Counted from the stretch's first letter, positions 37,157 to 46,353 are shown. The stretch: 64,000 bases of DNA from DATEZO01 sp035255485 (GCA_035255485.1 DATEZO010000167.1:1-64000); one strand, 5' to 3'. Translations and numbers: made by a program. Notes: generated by a model from the letters alone, not told the origin.

Positions 37157-37174
37157 ATAATTACCGGTAATTAT
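37157..37174 (+). promoter_or_regulatory. 18-base perfect palindrome upstream of the lipoprotein gene
   Basis: ATAATTACCGGTAATTAT is a perfect inverted repeat ending 37 bases before the lipoprotein start. A TATAAT lies at 37077-37082, so the palindrome would fall in the leader or near a second promoter. It has the size of a dimeric repressor site; no known regulator consensus was recognised. Confidence 0.55.
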
Positions 37175-37211
37175 TCATCGCAAAATTTTACTAATTTTTG
37201 AAGGAAAACTC

Positions 37212-37472
37212 ATGAAAAAAACTCTGTTGATCGCTGCCCTTCTGGCTGTTTCCCTGGCTGCTTGCGGCAAGAAAGAAGAAGCTGCTGCTCCTGCACCGGC
37301 ACCTGCTGCTGAAGCACCGGCTCCGGCTGCTGCTCCTGCACCGGCACCTGCTGCTGAAGCTCCGGCTGCCCCGGCTGCTTCCGCACCGGCTGCTGATGCT
37401 GCACCGGCTGCTTCCGCACCGGCTGCCGATGCTGCTCCGGCTGCTGCTGCTGGCGCCTCTGCATCCAAGTAA
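37212..37472 (+). CDS. Small Ala/Pro-rich repetitive lipoprotein
   Basis: An 86-residue lipoprotein. The signal peptide ends at LAAC (Cys19), followed by GKKEEA. The rest is made only of Ala, Pro, Glu, Asp, Ser, Gly and Lys in two tandem repeat sets: a 45-base unit (copies beginning 37284 and 37329) and a 33-base unit (beginning 37371 and 37404). A good ribosome site (GAAGGA) precedes ATG 37212 and a strong terminator follows. It is likely a disordered, surface- or periplasm-exposed protein; function unknown. Confidence 0.8.
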   Translation: MKKTLLIAALLAVSLAACGKKEEAAAPAPAPAAEAPAPAAAPAPAPAAEAPAAPAASAPAADAAPAASAPAADAAPAAAAGASASK

Positions 37473-37780
37473 TCTGCGATTATTTGCGGAGAAGTCCGGT
37501 TCCGGTTTTAGGCAGGCAATCGAGCCTTAACCCGTTGCAATCGGCAATCAAGACGGATTCACAAGTATGTGAATCCGTTTTTTTTTGTATGTAGCATCAA
37601 TGAAATGACTTGGCAGAGGGGGCATCGGCACAGCGGCACATCCACATCAGCGACTCAAGCGGTTTCTACAAAAGAGAGAGATGATACGGCAAGGTGATAC
37701 GGCAGCCCGACGGACCGTCCGGCGAGAGAACTCGAATGGAGTTCTTCCCGTCATTTCTGCCAATATTGTTGATGCGTTGG
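37473..37780. other. 308-base gap between lipoprotein and tRNA-Leu
   Basis: It contains the lipoprotein terminator at 37553-37586 and a hairpin AGAACTC/GAGTTCT (37727-37745) just downstream of the tRNA on the minus strand, without a T-run. No coding sequence was found. Confidence 0.5.
37553..37586 (+). terminator. Intrinsic terminator after the lipoprotein gene
   Basis: ACGGATTCAC (37553-37562) pairs perfectly with GTGAATCCGT (37569-37578), followed by a run of nine T. Confidence 0.92.
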
Positions 37781-37867
37781 TGGTGCGGCTGGCCGGAATC
37801 GAACCGGCACGGTGTTGCCACCGAGGGATTTTAAGTCCCTTACGTCTACCTGTTTCGTCACAGCCGC
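37781..37867 (-). tRNA. tRNA-Leu (anticodon UAA)
   Basis: On the minus strand an 87-base class II tRNA: acceptor GCGGCTG/CAGCCGC followed by an encoded ACCA; anticodon stem AGGGA/TCCCT around loop CTTAAAA giving anticodon TAA; a long variable arm CGGTGGCAACACCG; and T-arm GCCGG-TTCGATT-CCGGC. It reads leucine UUA/UUG codons. No integrase or attachment duplication is visible next to it. Confidence 0.97.
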
Positions 37868-38101
37868 ATTATTGTTGGCAAGCGCCAAATAGTTTCACAC
37901 CTACTTTATTCCGCCAGTGTTACTGCTCTGGCATGGAATCTGCGTTCGTGCTTCGTCTTGCATCGCAGAAGCAAATTGCATGCGTCTGTCCTCGCAACGC
38001 TGAGGCCGGATTTTAACACTCAACGTCTTGCATGGCTTGCTATAACACCAAAAACTCTCCAGATTCTTTGCCGTCACCCGATACATGTACTGTAGTTGGC
38101 G

Positions 38102-38881
38102 TCATTTCTGCATATTCACCCAACCAAATCCCTCTTCCTGACAGGCAATCATGATCTCCGTTGAACGGGCAGCAAGCACATTGCTCAATGCCGTCCGCGC
38201 CAGCGCAGGCGTATTATTCTGACGGCTCAGATGCGCTCCGATGACTGTTTTGAGATGGGATTGATTGAGCGCAGCCAGAATACCCGCAGCCGTATCGTTC
38301 GACAGGTGCCCATAGGCGCCGCCGATACGATGTTTCAATGAGGGAGGATAGGCGGAATTGGTCAGCATCTTGCAATCATGATTGCATTCCAGCATCAATG
38401 CATCGCAACCGTCCAGCGCCTGAATCAGATGCGATGTCGCATGACCCGCATCCGTCAATATGCCAAGCCGAACGTGGCCGTCGCTTGCGACATACTGTAT
38501 CGGTTCGCGCGCATCATGCGGCACGGTGTAGGGAAAAAGTTCCAGGTCACCGATTGCCAGCCGGTCGCCGTCCCGGCAAAAATGCAGCGCCACGCCTTCG
38601 CAGTCCTGCCGTACGACGCTGTATGTACCGTGCGAGAGCCAGACTGGAATCCGATGACGCCTGGCGAATTTGAAAACGCCGCCGACATGATCCTGATGCT
38701 CATGCGTCACAACGATGCCGGTGATATCAGCAGGCGTCATGTCGAATTTTGCCAGCCTGCGTTCGGTTTCGCGCATGCCGAAGCCACAATCCAGCATGAC
38801 GGTGCTGCGCGTTGTACCAGATGCGGCGGAAATCAATAATGCATTTCCCTCGCTACCGCTTCCCAGACTGGCAAATTTCAA
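38102..38881 (-). CDS. MBL-fold metallo-hydrolase, YycJ/WalJ-like
   Basis: A 259-residue metallo-beta-lactamase-fold enzyme. The N-terminus MKFASLGSGSEGNALLI is typical of the YycJ group. Zinc ligands His60, His62, Asp64 and His65 are in THEHQDHVGG, with further His in HDAREP, AGHATSH and NHDCKM. Likely a 5'-3' nuclease or phosphodiesterase; the substrate is not known. It lies 154 bases downstream of bamC on the same strand, a gene order common in Betaproteobacteria. Confidence 0.85.
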   Translation of the reverse strand: MKFASLGSGSEGNALLISAASGTTRSTVMLDCGFGMRETERRLAKFDMTPADITGIVVTHEHQDHVGGVFKFARRHRIPVWLSHGTYSVVRQDCEGVALHFCRDGDRLAIGDLELFPYTVPHDAREPIQYVASDGHVRLGILTDAGHATSHLIQALDGCDALMLECNHDCKMLTNSAYPPSLKHRIGGAYGHLSNDTAAGILAALNQSHLKTVIGAHLSRQNNTPALARTALSNVLAARSTEIMIACQEEGFGWVNMQK

Positions 38882-39035
38882 TGGCGAACCCGCTGACTAC
38901 GATTGAATGAGGTCAGGTTACATGCAAGCCGGTAACTTGAACAACGGAGAACCATCGCGTCCCCTTCATCTTCAAGACGAAAGGGTACGGATGATCTCAC
39001 CGTTACTTTTTTGACTTCTGCGTATTGTTGCGCTT

Positions 39036-40187
39036 TTACTTGAGCTGTTCATTCAGCAGCGACAAAATCCTCTCGCCGGTAGCGGATGCCTCCGGGCGTC
39101 CGTCATTGTTGAGAACGGTGATCTGGCTGGCTGCGCCGGAACCTTTAACGGAAATCCGATAACGCTGTGCGGTTTTCGCCTTGTCGTCGCTGCCGGAAAA
39201 TAACCGTGACAGAAAGCCCTTTTCTGCCGATTTGCTTTGCGCGTCCGTTTTCTGATCCACGTAGCGCACAAAATACAGACCTTGTGCGCGATCGCGGTCT
39301 TCCACCGTGAAGCCGACTCGGTCGAGCGCCAAGCCGACACGGCGCCATGCGCGATCGAAGCCTTCATCGACGTCCACATGACCGCCATTGCTTCCCTTGA
39401 CCAGCTTGGCGTGCGCCGGCTGCGGCACTGCATTGGCAACCACTGCCTTCGCCTGCACGCTTTCCATGCCGAGCCGGTTCATCAAGCGTGACAAAAATTC
39501 GGCTTCAAGCTCCGGATCAGATGGGCGTGGCGTCCAGACGGTGCTTTCCTTTTCCGACCCGGTCAGCACTTCCTGCGCGCCGCGATGGCTGATATAAATT
39601 TCAGTCGTTCCATCCGGTCCGCGCTCCAGGCGCGTGCGGAACTTGTCGCGCTCTCCGGTGGAATACAGTGAATCGAGCGCCTTGCCCAGGATATCGCGAA
39701 TAATGTCCTGCGGAATTTTTGCGCGGTTCTCCGCCCAATCGGTTTCCATTACGCCGGTTTGCGGCGATTCGGTGTTGAGCAGGAAACCCGCATCCTGCCA
39801 GAAGTCCTTGATTTGCGGCCAGAGCGCTTCCGGCGTCTGTTTGACAACCAGCCAGCGTTGTTTGCCATCGCGCTCGATCCGCATGTCCGGGACGGTTTTA
39901 GGCGCAACGGCAGTTGTCTCTGCAACGGCGGGGCGTGTGCCCTGCTGCAGGCTGTATCCGGAAGCAGTCGCGGTGCCGTTATTTGCTTCCGGAATGGCAT
40001 ATCGGTTATCGCGCTGCAACTGCGTCAGATCCGGCGGAACTTCCAGCGTCGAGATAGATTCCTTACTGGCGCTTTTGTAATCGAGCCGGCCGGATTCCAT
40101 CATGGAATTCAATGAACCGCAGCCTGCAAGGCTGGTCAGCGCGATTGCGCAAAAGAGTCCGCGTCCGGCGGTGCTGCATTGAGCCAT
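39036..40187 (-). CDS. bamC: Outer membrane assembly lipoprotein BamC
   Basis: A 383-residue lipoprotein of the BAM beta-barrel assembly complex (NlpB/DapX). The signal peptide ends LAGC, with lipidated Cys at about residue 23. The unstructured lasso segment holds YKSASKESISTLEVPPDLTQ, which binds BamD, then two helix-grip domains. ATG 40187 was chosen because GGAAGA precedes it and the signal peptide has normal length; ATG 40211 is eight residues longer. Located directly after dapA, as in enterobacteria. Confidence 0.88.
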   Translation of the reverse strand: MAQCSTAGRGLFCAIALTSLAGCGSLNSMMESGRLDYKSASKESISTLEVPPDLTQLQRDNRYAIPEANNGTATASGYSLQQGTRPAVAETTAVAPKTVPDMRIERDGKQRWLVVKQTPEALWPQIKDFWQDAGFLLNTESPQTGVMETDWAENRAKIPQDIIRDILGKALDSLYSTGERDKFRTRLERGPDGTTEIYISHRGAQEVLTGSEKESTVWTPRPSDPELEAEFLSRLMNRLGMESVQAKAVVANAVPQPAHAKLVKGSNGGHVDVDEGFDRAWRRVGLALDRVGFTVEDRDRAQGLYFVRYVDQKTDAQSKSAEKGFLSRLFSGSDDKAKTAQRYRISVKGSGAASQITVLNNDGRPEASATGERILSLLNEQLK

Positions 40188-40269
40188 GTAAGAGTTCTTC
40201 CGATTAGTCATGTCGATACCGAATAGGGTCATGTCAGGATACGCGCCGCGGGTCGGGCCGTTGGCGGCG

Positions 40270-41148
40270 CTATTGTAATACACCGGACTCGCGCAATGCT
40301 GCACGCACGGTGTCGTGATAGCCTGCCCCCAGTGACACCAGCGGCAGGCGGATACCGGCTTCGATCAGGCCCATCTGCGCCAGGGCCCACTTGACCGGCA
40401 CCGGGTTCGGCTCAACGAAGAGTTTGTTATGCAAGGGTAAAAGCTTGTTGTTGATGGCGACTGCTTCTGCCACTTTTCCGTCCATCGCCGCTGCGCACAG
40501 ATCGTGCATGCCGCGCGGCGCAACGTTGGCGGTCACGGAAATATTGCCCCTGGCGCCGCAAAACATCAGTGCCATTGCTGTCGGGTCGTCTCCGGAATAC
40601 ACTGCGAACGATGCTGGTGCAAGGCGAATCAGATCGCTGCCGCGGCCGATGTTTCCGGTCGCATCCTTGACACCGGCGATACCCGGCACCTGCGCGAGCC
40701 GCAATATGGTGTCATTCGACATGTCCGCCACGGTGCGGCCCGGCACGTTGTAAAGAATCGCGGGCAGATCGACCGACTCCGCAATCTTTCTGAAGTGCTG
40801 GTACATCCCTTCCTGGGTCGGGCGGTTGTAGTACGGCACCACCAGCAGCGATGCATCGGCGCCAGCCTGTTTGGCAAAGCCGGTCAGCTCGATCGCTTCC
40901 GTCGTCGAATTGCCGCCGGTGCCGGCGATGACCGGAATCCGTTTGGCAGCATGATCGACCGCGACCTTGATCAGCGTGCAATGCTCTTCGACCGAAACGG
41001 TCGGCGATTCACCTGTGGTACCGACGATCACGATGCCGTCGGTGCCTTCGGCGATATGCCAGTCAATCAGCTTGCGCAGTCCTGGCAGATCGAGGCTGCC
41101 GTCCGCGTGCATGGGAGTGACAATTGCAACTATGCTGCCCTGGATCAT
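40270..41148 (-). CDS. dapA: 4-hydroxy-tetrahydrodipicolinate synthase
   Basis: A 292-residue TIM-barrel aldolase that condenses pyruvate with aspartate semialdehyde in lysine and peptidoglycan synthesis. Active residues fall at the E. coli positions: Thr44-Thr45 (GTTGESPT), Tyr133 (ILYNVPGRT), Arg138, and Schiff-base Lys161 (GVKDATGN). Also VVPYYNRPTQEG. The start at ATG 41148 gives the standard MIQGSIVAIVTPM; no Shine-Dalgarno sequence is obvious. bamC follows 82 bases later. Confidence 0.95.
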   Translation of the reverse strand: MIQGSIVAIVTPMHADGSLDLPGLRKLIDWHIAEGTDGIVIVGTTGESPTVSVEEHCTLIKVAVDHAAKRIPVIAGTGGNSTTEAIELTGFAKQAGADASLLVVPYYNRPTQEGMYQHFRKIAESVDLPAILYNVPGRTVADMSNDTILRLAQVPGIAGVKDATGNIGRGSDLIRLAPASFAVYSGDDPTAMALMFCGARGNISVTANVAPRGMHDLCAAAMDGKVAEAVAINNKLLPLHNKLFVEPNPVPVKWALAQMGLIEAGIRLPLVSLGAGYHDTVRAALRESGVLQ

Positions 41149-41230
41149 GATGATGTGCAAAGGTAAGTATGGAAATAGGGGATTGTAGCGGATAGGCCGC
41201 TTCCGTGGGGCATCTTGCGGGAATCCGGTG

Positions 41231-41815
41231 TCAAAAGAGGCGCAGCTGCCCGGGCGCGGCGTCCTGCACTTGCTTGATCGCGCAGATGCGCTGCACCATG
41301 GCGGGCTTGGGCTGATCGGTCCAGCCATCCTCGAAAGCAATTACGCGCAACGGATACGGTGCGCTGGCACGCGCCATCTCCAGCAGTTCGCCGGTGCGCA
41401 ACAGGAAATCCGGATTTGAGGGTTTTCCAAACTGCGCATTTCCCTGTGCAAAGGTTTCATAAATCAGCACGCCTCCCGGCGCCAGGCTCGATACGATATG
41501 TGGAAACAAGGGGCGATGCAGATAATTGGTGACGACAATGCCGGCAAAACGGCCTGGCTGAAATGTCCAGCAGATGCCGTCCGCTTCAAGGTCGATCGGC
41601 AGCGTATCGATGCCGTGCGCCGCCAGTGCCGCCAGCGCATCGGCATTACGGTCGACTGCCACGACACGGTGGCCGCCCCCGGCCAGGAGCCGCGCGTGCC
41701 GGCCGCCGCCGCACGCCAGATCGAGCACTTCGCCAGCGGGTATCAGCGGCATGAACCGGATGACCCACAACGATGGTCGCTCGACGGCAGAAGATGAGGT
41801 CATGGTTTCGGGCAC
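41231..41815 (-). CDS. Class I SAM-dependent methyltransferase
   Basis: A 194-residue small methyltransferase. Motif I is LDLACGGGRHARLL (about 31-44), followed by AVDRNADAL and IVVTNYLHRP, then APGGVLIYETFAQGN. Close to the TehB/UbiE-like family often annotated simply as a methyltransferase; the target is unknown. It lies 13 bases downstream of trpS on the same strand, so it is probably co-transcribed with the site-2 protease and trpS genes. An ATG at 41803 is an alternative start. Confidence 0.8.
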   Translation of the reverse strand: MPETMTSSSAVERPSLWVIRFMPLIPAGEVLDLACGGGRHARLLAGGGHRVVAVDRNADALAALAAHGIDTLPIDLEADGICWTFQPGRFAGIVVTNYLHRPLFPHIVSSLAPGGVLIYETFAQGNAQFGKPSNPDFLLRTGELLEMARASAPYPLRVIAFEDGWTDQPKPAMVQRICAIKQVQDAAPGQLRLF

Positions 41816-41828
41816 GTGAGAGGAAACA

Positions 41829-43037
41829 TCAGTTGTAGCTCAACCCCATCGCCTCGCGCACGTCGCGCATCGTTTCCTGCGCCAGCTTGCGCGCCTTGTC
41901 GCAACCGTCGGCAACAATGGCGCGCACCAGGGACGGATCGTCCAGATATTGCTGCGCGCGCTCGTGCATCGGCTCCTGTTCTTTCAGGATGGCATCGATC
42001 ACCGGCTGCTTGCATTCGAGGCAACCGATACCGGCGGTAGTGCAGCCTTGCCACACCCAATCCCGGATCGCCTGATCGGAATACACTTTGTGGAATTGCC
42101 AGACCGGGCATTTTTCCGGATTGCCAGGGTCGGTGCGGCGCACGCGTGCCGGATCGGTTTGCATGGTGCGAATCTTCCTGGTTACCGATTCCTTGTCCTC
42201 GCGCAGCGCAATCGAATTGCCGTAGCTCTTGGACATTTTCTGTCCGTCGAGCCCTGGCAGACGCGCGGCCTCGGTCAGGCGTACCTGCGGCTCCAGCAGT
42301 ATCAGCTTGCGGCTGCCTTCCAGATAGCCGAACAGGCGCTCGCGGTCGATCATCGACAGGTTTTGCGCATCGTCCAGCATGGCCCTGGCCTGCTCCAGCG
42401 CATCCCCCTTGCCCTGTTCCTGATAGGCCGTGCGCAATTCGTTGTAGAGCTTGGCGCGCTTGCTGCCCAACTTCTTCACCGCTTCGCGGGCCTTTTCCTC
42501 GAAGCCTTTTTCCTTGCCGTAAATATGATTGAAGCGTCGCGCCAGCTCGCGCATGATTTCAACGTGCGGCACCTGGTCCTCGCCAACCGGCACCAGGCTG
42601 GCGCGGTAGATCAGCACGTCGGCTGCCATCATCAAGGGATAGCCGAGGAAACCGTAAGTCGACAGATCGCGGTCTGCCAGTTTTTCCTGCTGGTCCTTGT
42701 AAGTCGGCACGCGCTCCAGCCAGCCGAGCGGCGTCGCCATCGACATCAGCAGATGCAGTTCGGCATGCTCGGGAATTTTGGACTGGATGAACAGCGTGGC
42801 TTGCGACGGATCGACGCCGGCGGCCAGCCAGTCGATCAGCATGTCCCAGGTACTGCCTTCGATGATGCTCGGATCGTCGTAATGCGTCGTGAGCGCATGC
42901 CAGTCCGCGACAAAGAACAGGCACGGCAGTTCGGATTGCAGTTTCACCCAGTTGACGAGGGCGCCATGGTAATGGCCGAGGTGCATCGCGCCGGTGGGGC
43001 GCATGCCGGAAACAACGCGATCAGGATACATAGTCAT
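41829..43037 (-). CDS. trpS: Tryptophanyl-tRNA synthetase
   Basis: A 402-residue class I aminoacyl-tRNA synthetase. Signature sequences are GAMHLGHYHG (HIGH equivalent) and QKMSKSYGN (KMSKS). It is longer than the 330-residue E. coli enzyme, with an insert of about 60 residues (FEEKAREAVKKLGSKRAK region) before KMSKS, the form usual in Betaproteobacteria. Start ATG directly follows the TGA of the site-2 protease gene; a second in-frame ATG is at 43031. Confidence 0.95.
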   Translation of the reverse strand: MTMYPDRVVSGMRPTGAMHLGHYHGALVNWVKLQSELPCLFFVADWHALTTHYDDPSIIEGSTWDMLIDWLAAGVDPSQATLFIQSKIPEHAELHLLMSMATPLGWLERVPTYKDQQEKLADRDLSTYGFLGYPLMMAADVLIYRASLVPVGEDQVPHVEIMRELARRFNHIYGKEKGFEEKAREAVKKLGSKRAKLYNELRTAYQEQGKGDALEQARAMLDDAQNLSMIDRERLFGYLEGSRKLILLEPQVRLTEAARLPGLDGQKMSKSYGNSIALREDKESVTRKIRTMQTDPARVRRTDPGNPEKCPVWQFHKVYSDQAIRDWVWQGCTTAGIGCLECKQPVIDAILKEQEPMHERAQQYLDDPSLVRAIVADGCDKARKLAQETMRDVREAMGLSYN

Positions 43038-43697
43038 TCAGCTTAAAAGAAAATTGAGAGGGGAAACCAGCAGCCGCAATACCGCGCCGGCGGCAACCAT
43101 GACCGGCGTCATCCAGAAGTACAGCACTTTCAGTATCACCATCAGCATTACGATGAAAAAGCCGTACGGCTCGATTTGCGCGAATTTGTATGCGTACCGG
43201 TGCGGCAGCACGCTGGTCAATATGCGACCGCCGTCGAGCGGTGGAATCGGAAACAGGTTGAAAGCAAACATCACCAGGTTGGTCAGCACGCCCGCCCTGG
43301 CCATTTCCTGGAAAAATGCTTCATCGATCTGCGCTGCCACTAGAAACATCGAAAACACCAGCCACATCAGCGCCATTACAAAATTGGCACCGGGCCCGGC
43401 CAATGCTACCCAGGCCATGTCGCGCTTCGGCTTGCGCAGCTTGCCGAAATCGATCGGTACCGGTTTGGCGTAGCCGAACAGGAATGCGCCGCCAGTGGCG
43501 ACATATAGCAGTATCGGGATCACGATGGTGCCGAATGGATCGATATGCTTGACCGGATTGAGACTCATGCGTCCCTGCGCATACGCGGTCGAATCGCCAA
43601 AGTATCTGGCGGCGTAGGCATGGGCGGCTTCGTGAAGAGTGATCGCGAAAAGTACCGGTAACGCATACACCGCGATTGTCTGGATAAGATCGTTCAT
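43038..43697 (-). CDS. Site-2 protease (M50) family membrane metalloprotease
   Basis: A 219-residue intramembrane zinc protease without PDZ domain. The zinc motif LHEAAH is at residues 21-26 and the third ligand in FPIPPLDGGR. Five to six membrane segments. Related proteins of this short form are common next to trpS in Betaproteobacteria. The substrate is unknown. Its stop codon abuts the trpS start, so the two are coupled. Confidence 0.87.
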   Translation of the reverse strand: MNDLIQTIAVYALPVLFAITLHEAAHAYAARYFGDSTAYAQGRMSLNPVKHIDPFGTIVIPILLYVATGGAFLFGYAKPVPIDFGKLRKPKRDMAWVALAGPGANFVMALMWLVFSMFLVAAQIDEAFFQEMARAGVLTNLVMFAFNLFPIPPLDGGRILTSVLPHRYAYKFAQIEPYGFFIVMLMVILKVLYFWMTPVMVAAGAVLRLLVSPLNFLLS

Positions 43698-43808
43698 TCA
43701 GGGGATTTTAGCAGAGTGAACCCGGTCGCCTGCGGCTGAATGCAATCATCAATGCCGGCGAACATGGTTTACCGGTTGAATGAATATTTCTAATTCACAA
43801 CGATAATA

Positions 43809-43889
43809 GGGAGTATAAGTAAAAATAAGCCTTTTTACGCAATGAATTCGGCGCAGTTTAAAAATACCCGTAATAGTATAGAGAAAGCC
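43809..43889 (+). repeat. Dispersed 81-82 nt intergenic repeat, copy 3
   Basis: GGGAGTAT (43809-43816), ACGCAATGA (43837-43845), GCAGTTTAAAAATAC ending at 43867, 8-base spacer, GTATAGA (43876-43882), ending GCC at 43889. It fills most of the 195-base gap between the site-2 protease and YciO-like genes, on the strand opposite to both. Confidence 0.85.
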
Positions 43890-43892
43890 TGA

Positions 43893-44516
43893 TCACAGGC
43901 CGAATAACCCGGCAGCGCCGCGCCCCTGCCGCACCAGTACTGTCTCCTCACCGGTCAAATCGACCACGGTGGTGGGCTCCAGACTGCATGCGCCGCCGTC
44001 GACGATCAGGTCGATCTGTTTTTCCAGGCCATCGCGTATGGCCTCGGCATCGGACAAGGGTTGATCGTCGCCCGGCAAGATCAGGGTCGTACCCAGCAAC
44101 GGCTGGCCCAATTCTGCCAGCAGCGCCTGCGCGATCTGGTTTTCCGGCACGCGCAATCCGATAGTCTTGCGCGATGGATGACTCAAGCGGCGCGGCACTT
44201 CCCTGGTCGCTTCCAGGATGAAGGTGTACGGACCCGGCGTCGCAGTCTTGAGCAACCGGTACTGCCGGTTATCGACGCGTGCATATTGCGCAATTTCAGC
44301 CAGATCACGGCATAGCAGCGTCAGATGATGCTTCTCATCTACCTCCCGGATCCGCCTCAGGCGCTCCACCGCGCTCTTGTCATCAAGATGGCAGACCAGC
44401 GCATAGCAGGAGTCGGTCGGCAAGGCGACGATCCCGCCGGAATGGATGATCTGGGCTGCCTGCTTGATCAGGCGTAATTGGGGGTTATCCGGATGTATCT
44501 GAAAAAATTGCGCCAT
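43893..44516 (-). CDS. YciO/Sua5/YrdC-family L-threonylcarbamoyladenylate synthase-like protein
   Basis: A 207-residue protein with the YrdC fold. Seen: GGIVALPTDSCYALVC near the N-terminus, KHHLTLLCRDLAEIAQYA, and TPGPYTFILEA, the positively charged groove that binds ATP/threonine in tRNA t6A synthesis. The YciO branch has an uncertain cellular role, and many genomes carry a separate true TsaC, so t6A function is only probable. It stands 11 bases after htpX on the same strand. Confidence 0.85.
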   Translation of the reverse strand: MAQFFQIHPDNPQLRLIKQAAQIIHSGGIVALPTDSCYALVCHLDDKSAVERLRRIREVDEKHHLTLLCRDLAEIAQYARVDNRQYRLLKTATPGPYTFILEATREVPRRLSHPSRKTIGLRVPENQIAQALLAELGQPLLGTTLILPGDDQPLSDAEAIRDGLEKQIDLIVDGGACSLEPTTVVDLTGEETVLVRQGRGAAGLFGL

Positions 44517-44527
44517 TGGAGACCGAT

Positions 44528-45400
44528 TCAGCGCATGCCGCGTAACGCGGCAATCCGCCGCTCGATCGGCGGATGAGTCGAAAACAGCGCCATGAAGCCT
44601 GGCGAACTGCTAATGCCCAGCGTGGCGACCGCTTGCGGCAAGTCGCCCGGCTGCAAGCCGCCCAGCCGCGCCAGCGCATGCATCATGGGTTGCGGGCTAC
44701 CGAGCAGCTGCGCCGAGCCGGCGTCGGCACGGAACTCGCGATGCCGTGAAAACCACGCCACGATCATCGATGCGCCGATGCCGAAAATGATTTGCGACAC
44801 GATGACCGCGACAGTGTAGCCGATGCCCGGGCCCTCATTGTTGTCGCGTGACAGCGCGCGATCGACCGCATAACCCACCACGCGCGACAGGAACACGACG
44901 AACGTATTCACCACGCCCTGGATCAGGGTCATGGTTACCATGTCGCCATTCGCCACGTGCGCGATTTCATGGCCCAGCACCGCTTCGATTTCTTCCTTGT
45001 TCATGGTTTCGATCAATCCGGTCGAAACCGCTACCAGCGCCGAATTCCTGAATGCACCGGTGGCGAATGCATTCGCTTCGCCATCGTAGATTGCTACTTC
45101 CGGCATCGCAATGCCAGCGCGGTCAGCCAGCCGCTTGATGGTGTCGACCAGCCAGAACTCGGTCGAGGAAGACGGCGCATCGATTACGCGCGCACCGGTC
45201 GACCATTTCGCCATCTGCTTGCTGATCAGCAGCGAAAAAATCGCACCGGTAAAACCGACCACCAGCGAAAACACCATCAGCATCGGCAAATTCAATCCGC
45301 TACCGGTCAAAAAACGGTTCACGCCCAACAGCGACAACACAATACTCATCACCGCGATCACCGCGATGTTGGTTGCGACAAAGAGGAAAATTCGTTTCAT
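44528..45400 (-). CDS. htpX: Membrane protease HtpX
   Basis: A 290-residue M48 zinc metalloprotease that degrades misfolded inner-membrane proteins. HEIAH is at residues 144-148 with the third ligand in FRADAGSAQLL. Four membrane segments: two at the N-terminus and two after the zinc motif. Full length for the family. Transcribed towards yciO. Confidence 0.94.
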   Translation of the reverse strand: MKRIFLFVATNIAVIAVMSIVLSLLGVNRFLTGSGLNLPMLMVFSLVVGFTGAIFSLLISKQMAKWSTGARVIDAPSSSTEFWLVDTIKRLADRAGIAMPEVAIYDGEANAFATGAFRNSALVAVSTGLIETMNKEEIEAVLGHEIAHVANGDMVTMTLIQGVVNTFVVFLSRVVGYAVDRALSRDNNEGPGIGYTVAVIVSQIIFGIGASMIVAWFSRHREFRADAGSAQLLGSPQPMMHALARLGGLQPGDLPQAVATLGISSSPGFMALFSTHPPIERRIAALRGMR

Positions 45401-45516
45401 TTTTCAGCAAGCTCCCTGATTAATTCCATTTTCAACATGCGGTTATTTCTTCAGAATTCAATAGAATCCCGCCGCCGGCGCGGTGGATTGCGGCAAGACA
45501 GCGTACACAAGGTAAT

Positions 45517-46353
45517 TTACAGATTCCAATCGTGCCAGATGGGTACGACCCTGCCAGGCAACGGCGGCAGCATGCCCAGATCGATGGAAGATTCGCCCGG
45601 CCCGTGAAAATCAGAGCCACGCGAAGCGAGGAAATCATACCGGCGGGCTATTTTTGCGTAATACTCATATTGATCGACGGTATGACTTCCCGTCGTTACT
45701 TCGATTCCGGCACCGCCCAATTGCTTGAATTCAGCGAAGAATGCGTCGAACCCCAGCTCGGTGAAATCATAACGCCCCGGATGGGCAATCACCGCAACGC
45801 CGCCGGCGCCGCGTATCCATGCAACGGCGTTCTTCAGCGTCGCCCAGCGATGCGGCACATAGCCCGGTTTGCCTTCCGTCAGATAATGGCGGAATACCTG
45901 GCCGATTTCCTTCTCGATTCCCAGTTCAAGGATATAGCGTGCGAAATGCGTACGCGAGATCAGGTCCGGATTGCCGACGAATTTCAACGCGCCTTCATAG
46001 GCATCGGGAATTCCGGCTGTCGCCAGTTGATCGGCAATTTCGTGCGCGCGCGCTTGGCGGCCGGAGCGGGTAGCAGACAGTCCTTTTACCAGGGTCTCAT
46101 TGGTCTCGTCGATTTGCAGCCCGACGATGTGCACTGTTTCCCCCGCCCATGTCACCGAAATTTCCACGCCCGGCACAAATGTCAGGCCAAGCCCGGAAGC
46201 CGCCGCCCGCGCTTCCGCAATTCCATCGATTTCATCGTGATCGGTCAACGCCCATACCGCAACGCCGTTGGCCTTGGCGCGCGCAGCCACTTTCGCCGGC
46301 GTCAGCACGCCGTCGGAAACGGTGGAATGGCAATGCAAATCGACATTAAGCAT
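45517..46353 (-). CDS. PHP-domain phosphoesterase, RNase AM/YciV type
   Basis: A 278-residue PHP protein. Metal ligands His7 and His9 (DLHCHST), Asp14 (SDGVLTP), the LTDHDEIDG motif, and VPGVEISV are present, plus VIAHPGRY and SRGSDFHG at the C-terminal end. E. coli YciV/RnaAM acts as a 5'-3' exonuclease and 3',5'-nucleoside bisphosphate phosphatase. Upstream of htpX by 116 bases on the same strand. Confidence 0.87.
   Translation of the reverse strand: MLNVDLHCHSTVSDGVLTPAKVAARAKANGVAVWALTDHDEIDGIAEARAAASGLGLTFVPGVEISVTWAGETVHIVGLQIDETNETLVKGLSATRSGRQARAHEIADQLATAGIPDAYEGALKFVGNPDLISRTHFARYILELGIEKEIGQVFRHYLTEGKPGYVPHRWATLKNAVAWIRGAGGVAVIAHPGRYDFTELGFDAFFAEFKQLGGAGIEVTTGSHTVDQYEYYAKIARRYDFLASRGSDFHGPGESSIDLGMLPPLPGRVVPIWHDWNL

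Noticed and set aside
37727..37745. Hairpin AGAACTC/GAGTTCT downstream of tRNA-Leu
   Set aside because: No T-run on the transcribed strand, so not called as a terminator.
37781..38101. Possible genomic island at tRNA-Leu
   Set aside because: No integrase, no direct repeat of the tRNA 3' end, and both sides carry ordinary genes.
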